Shown piece after piece: positions 5,320 to 5,712 of a stretch of 5,712 nt of DNA. A program made the position numbers and the translations under genes. Positions within the stretch are counted from its first letter, which is position 1. The number at the start of each line of letters is the position of its first letter. The DNA is from JBFWNZ01 sp050250795. Lineage in GTDB: Bacteria > Pseudomonadota > Alphaproteobacteria > UBA8366. The notes below the pieces were generated by a model that was not told the origin of the DNA, made no database searches, and saw only the letters and a program-made list of their open reading frames with translations. Location of the stretch: positions 1 through 5,712 of the forward strand of contig JBFWNZ010000259.1 in NCBI GenBank assembly GCA_050250795.1, in the 5' to 3' direction.

Positions 5320-5712
5320 CAAGCCGCCTTCGACCCCGCAGGCACCGGCTGCCAAGAAGTTGTCGAACGGCCCATCGATCATCGGCCCCGATTTAAAGGT
5401 ATTGGGCAACCTCGCGACCGAGGGCGACATCCAATGCGATGGCTCGGTGGATGGCGACATCCTTAGCCGCAGCCTCACCGTCGGCGAGCAGGCCGTCATC
5501 AACGGGTCGATCGCAGGCGAGATCGTCAGGGTTGCGGGGGTCGTCAACGGCGAAATCAATGCGCGGATCGTCGAACTGACGCGGACGGCGCGCGTCACCG
5601 GGGATATCATCCACGCGACATTGTCCATCGAGGCGGGTGCGTTCATCGACGGCCTGTGCCGGCATGTCGATCCGAAGAAGTCCGTGGAGATCGGCATTGC
5701 CGCCGCGCCGAC
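5303..5712 (+). CDS. Bactofilin, polymer-forming cytoskeletal protein (3' end cut by window edge)
   Basis: The frame from the ATG at 5303 stays open for 136 codons to the right edge. After a flexible, proline/lysine-rich N-terminus of about 24 residues comes the bactofilin domain (DUF583/CcmA): PSIIGPDLKVLGNL (24-37), then repeating short strands such as GDIQCDGSVDGDI, GSIAGEIVRVAGVVNGEI, and ARVTGDIIHATLSIEAGAF. These glycine-punctuated, valine/isoleucine-rich units form the right-handed beta-helix by which bactofilins polymerise without nucleotide. IEAGAFIDGLCRH is the usual end of the core (about 107-119), so only a variable C-terminal tail is missing. The purine-rich AGGCAGGG sits 4 bases before the ATG, inside the end of the peptidase gene. 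The 17-base overlap implies translational coupling. Bactofilins assemble on the inner face of the membrane and act as scaffolds for wall enzymes; the M23 peptidase encoded just upstream is the obvious partner. Identification is very secure; the specific morphological role is not known. Confidence 0.
   Translation, partial: MFSKNSKPPSTPQAPAAKKLSNGPSIIGPDLKVLGNLATEGDIQCDGSVDGDILSRSLTVGEQAVINGSIAGEIVRVAGVVNGEINARIVELTRTARVTGDIIHATLSIEAGAFIDGLCRHVDPKKSVEIGIAAAP

Noticed and set aside
3829..5697. Several minus-strand open frames opposite the peptidase and bactofilin genes
   Set aside because: They mirror coding sequence with intact M23 and bactofilin motifs and have no independent support such as a domain or ribosome binding site.

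Overview
The window is high-GC bacterial DNA that fits an alphaproteobacterium, most likely of the Rhodospirillales type. This rests on strong G/C bias at third codon positions, an M23 peptidase with a cytoplasmic arginine-rich lead-in before its membrane segment, and that peptidase's pairing with a bactofilin. It is an inference from gene content, not a phylogenetic placement. Six protein-coding genes are supported, two of them cut by the window edges. I saw no RNA gene, insertion sequence, CRISPR array or phage signature.

Left block, minus strand, read right to left: a MarR-family regulator (about 2861-3403) overlaps by one base an EmrA-like membrane fusion protein (1740-2861). After a 129-base gap comes a 73-residue protein with two membrane segments (1389-1610). 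A fumarate-reductase-fold FAD oxidoreductase follows 23 bases later (1365 to the left edge, open at its 3' end). MarR and EmrA form a drug- or toxicant-responsive export unit in which the regulator probably controls its own operon, but the usual EmrB transporter is not next to emrA. The small membrane protein and the flavoprotein look like a second, separate transcription unit.

Centre: a divergent intergenic region of about 330 bases (3404-3732) separates marR from the right block. It holds an A/T-richer patch of repeats and palindromes just before marR, a consensus TTGACA box facing marR, and a weak promoter-like pair plus a GC hairpin facing the right block.

Right block, plus strand: a membrane-anchored, coiled-coil M23 (LytM-type) peptidoglycan endopeptidase (3733-5319) overlaps by 17 bases the start of a bactofilin gene (5303 to the right edge). 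This is a recognised cell-shape arrangement: the bactofilin polymer on the inner membrane face is thought to position the peptidase, which cuts peptide crosslinks in the periplasm. I found no clearly new system. The points most worth checking are the EmrA without an adjacent EmrB, the unexplained pairing of small membrane protein and flavoprotein, and the overlapping peptidase-bactofilin genes.

[Form note: the original answer gave no feature confidence values; each confidence of 0 is a placeholder required by the schema, not an estimate.]
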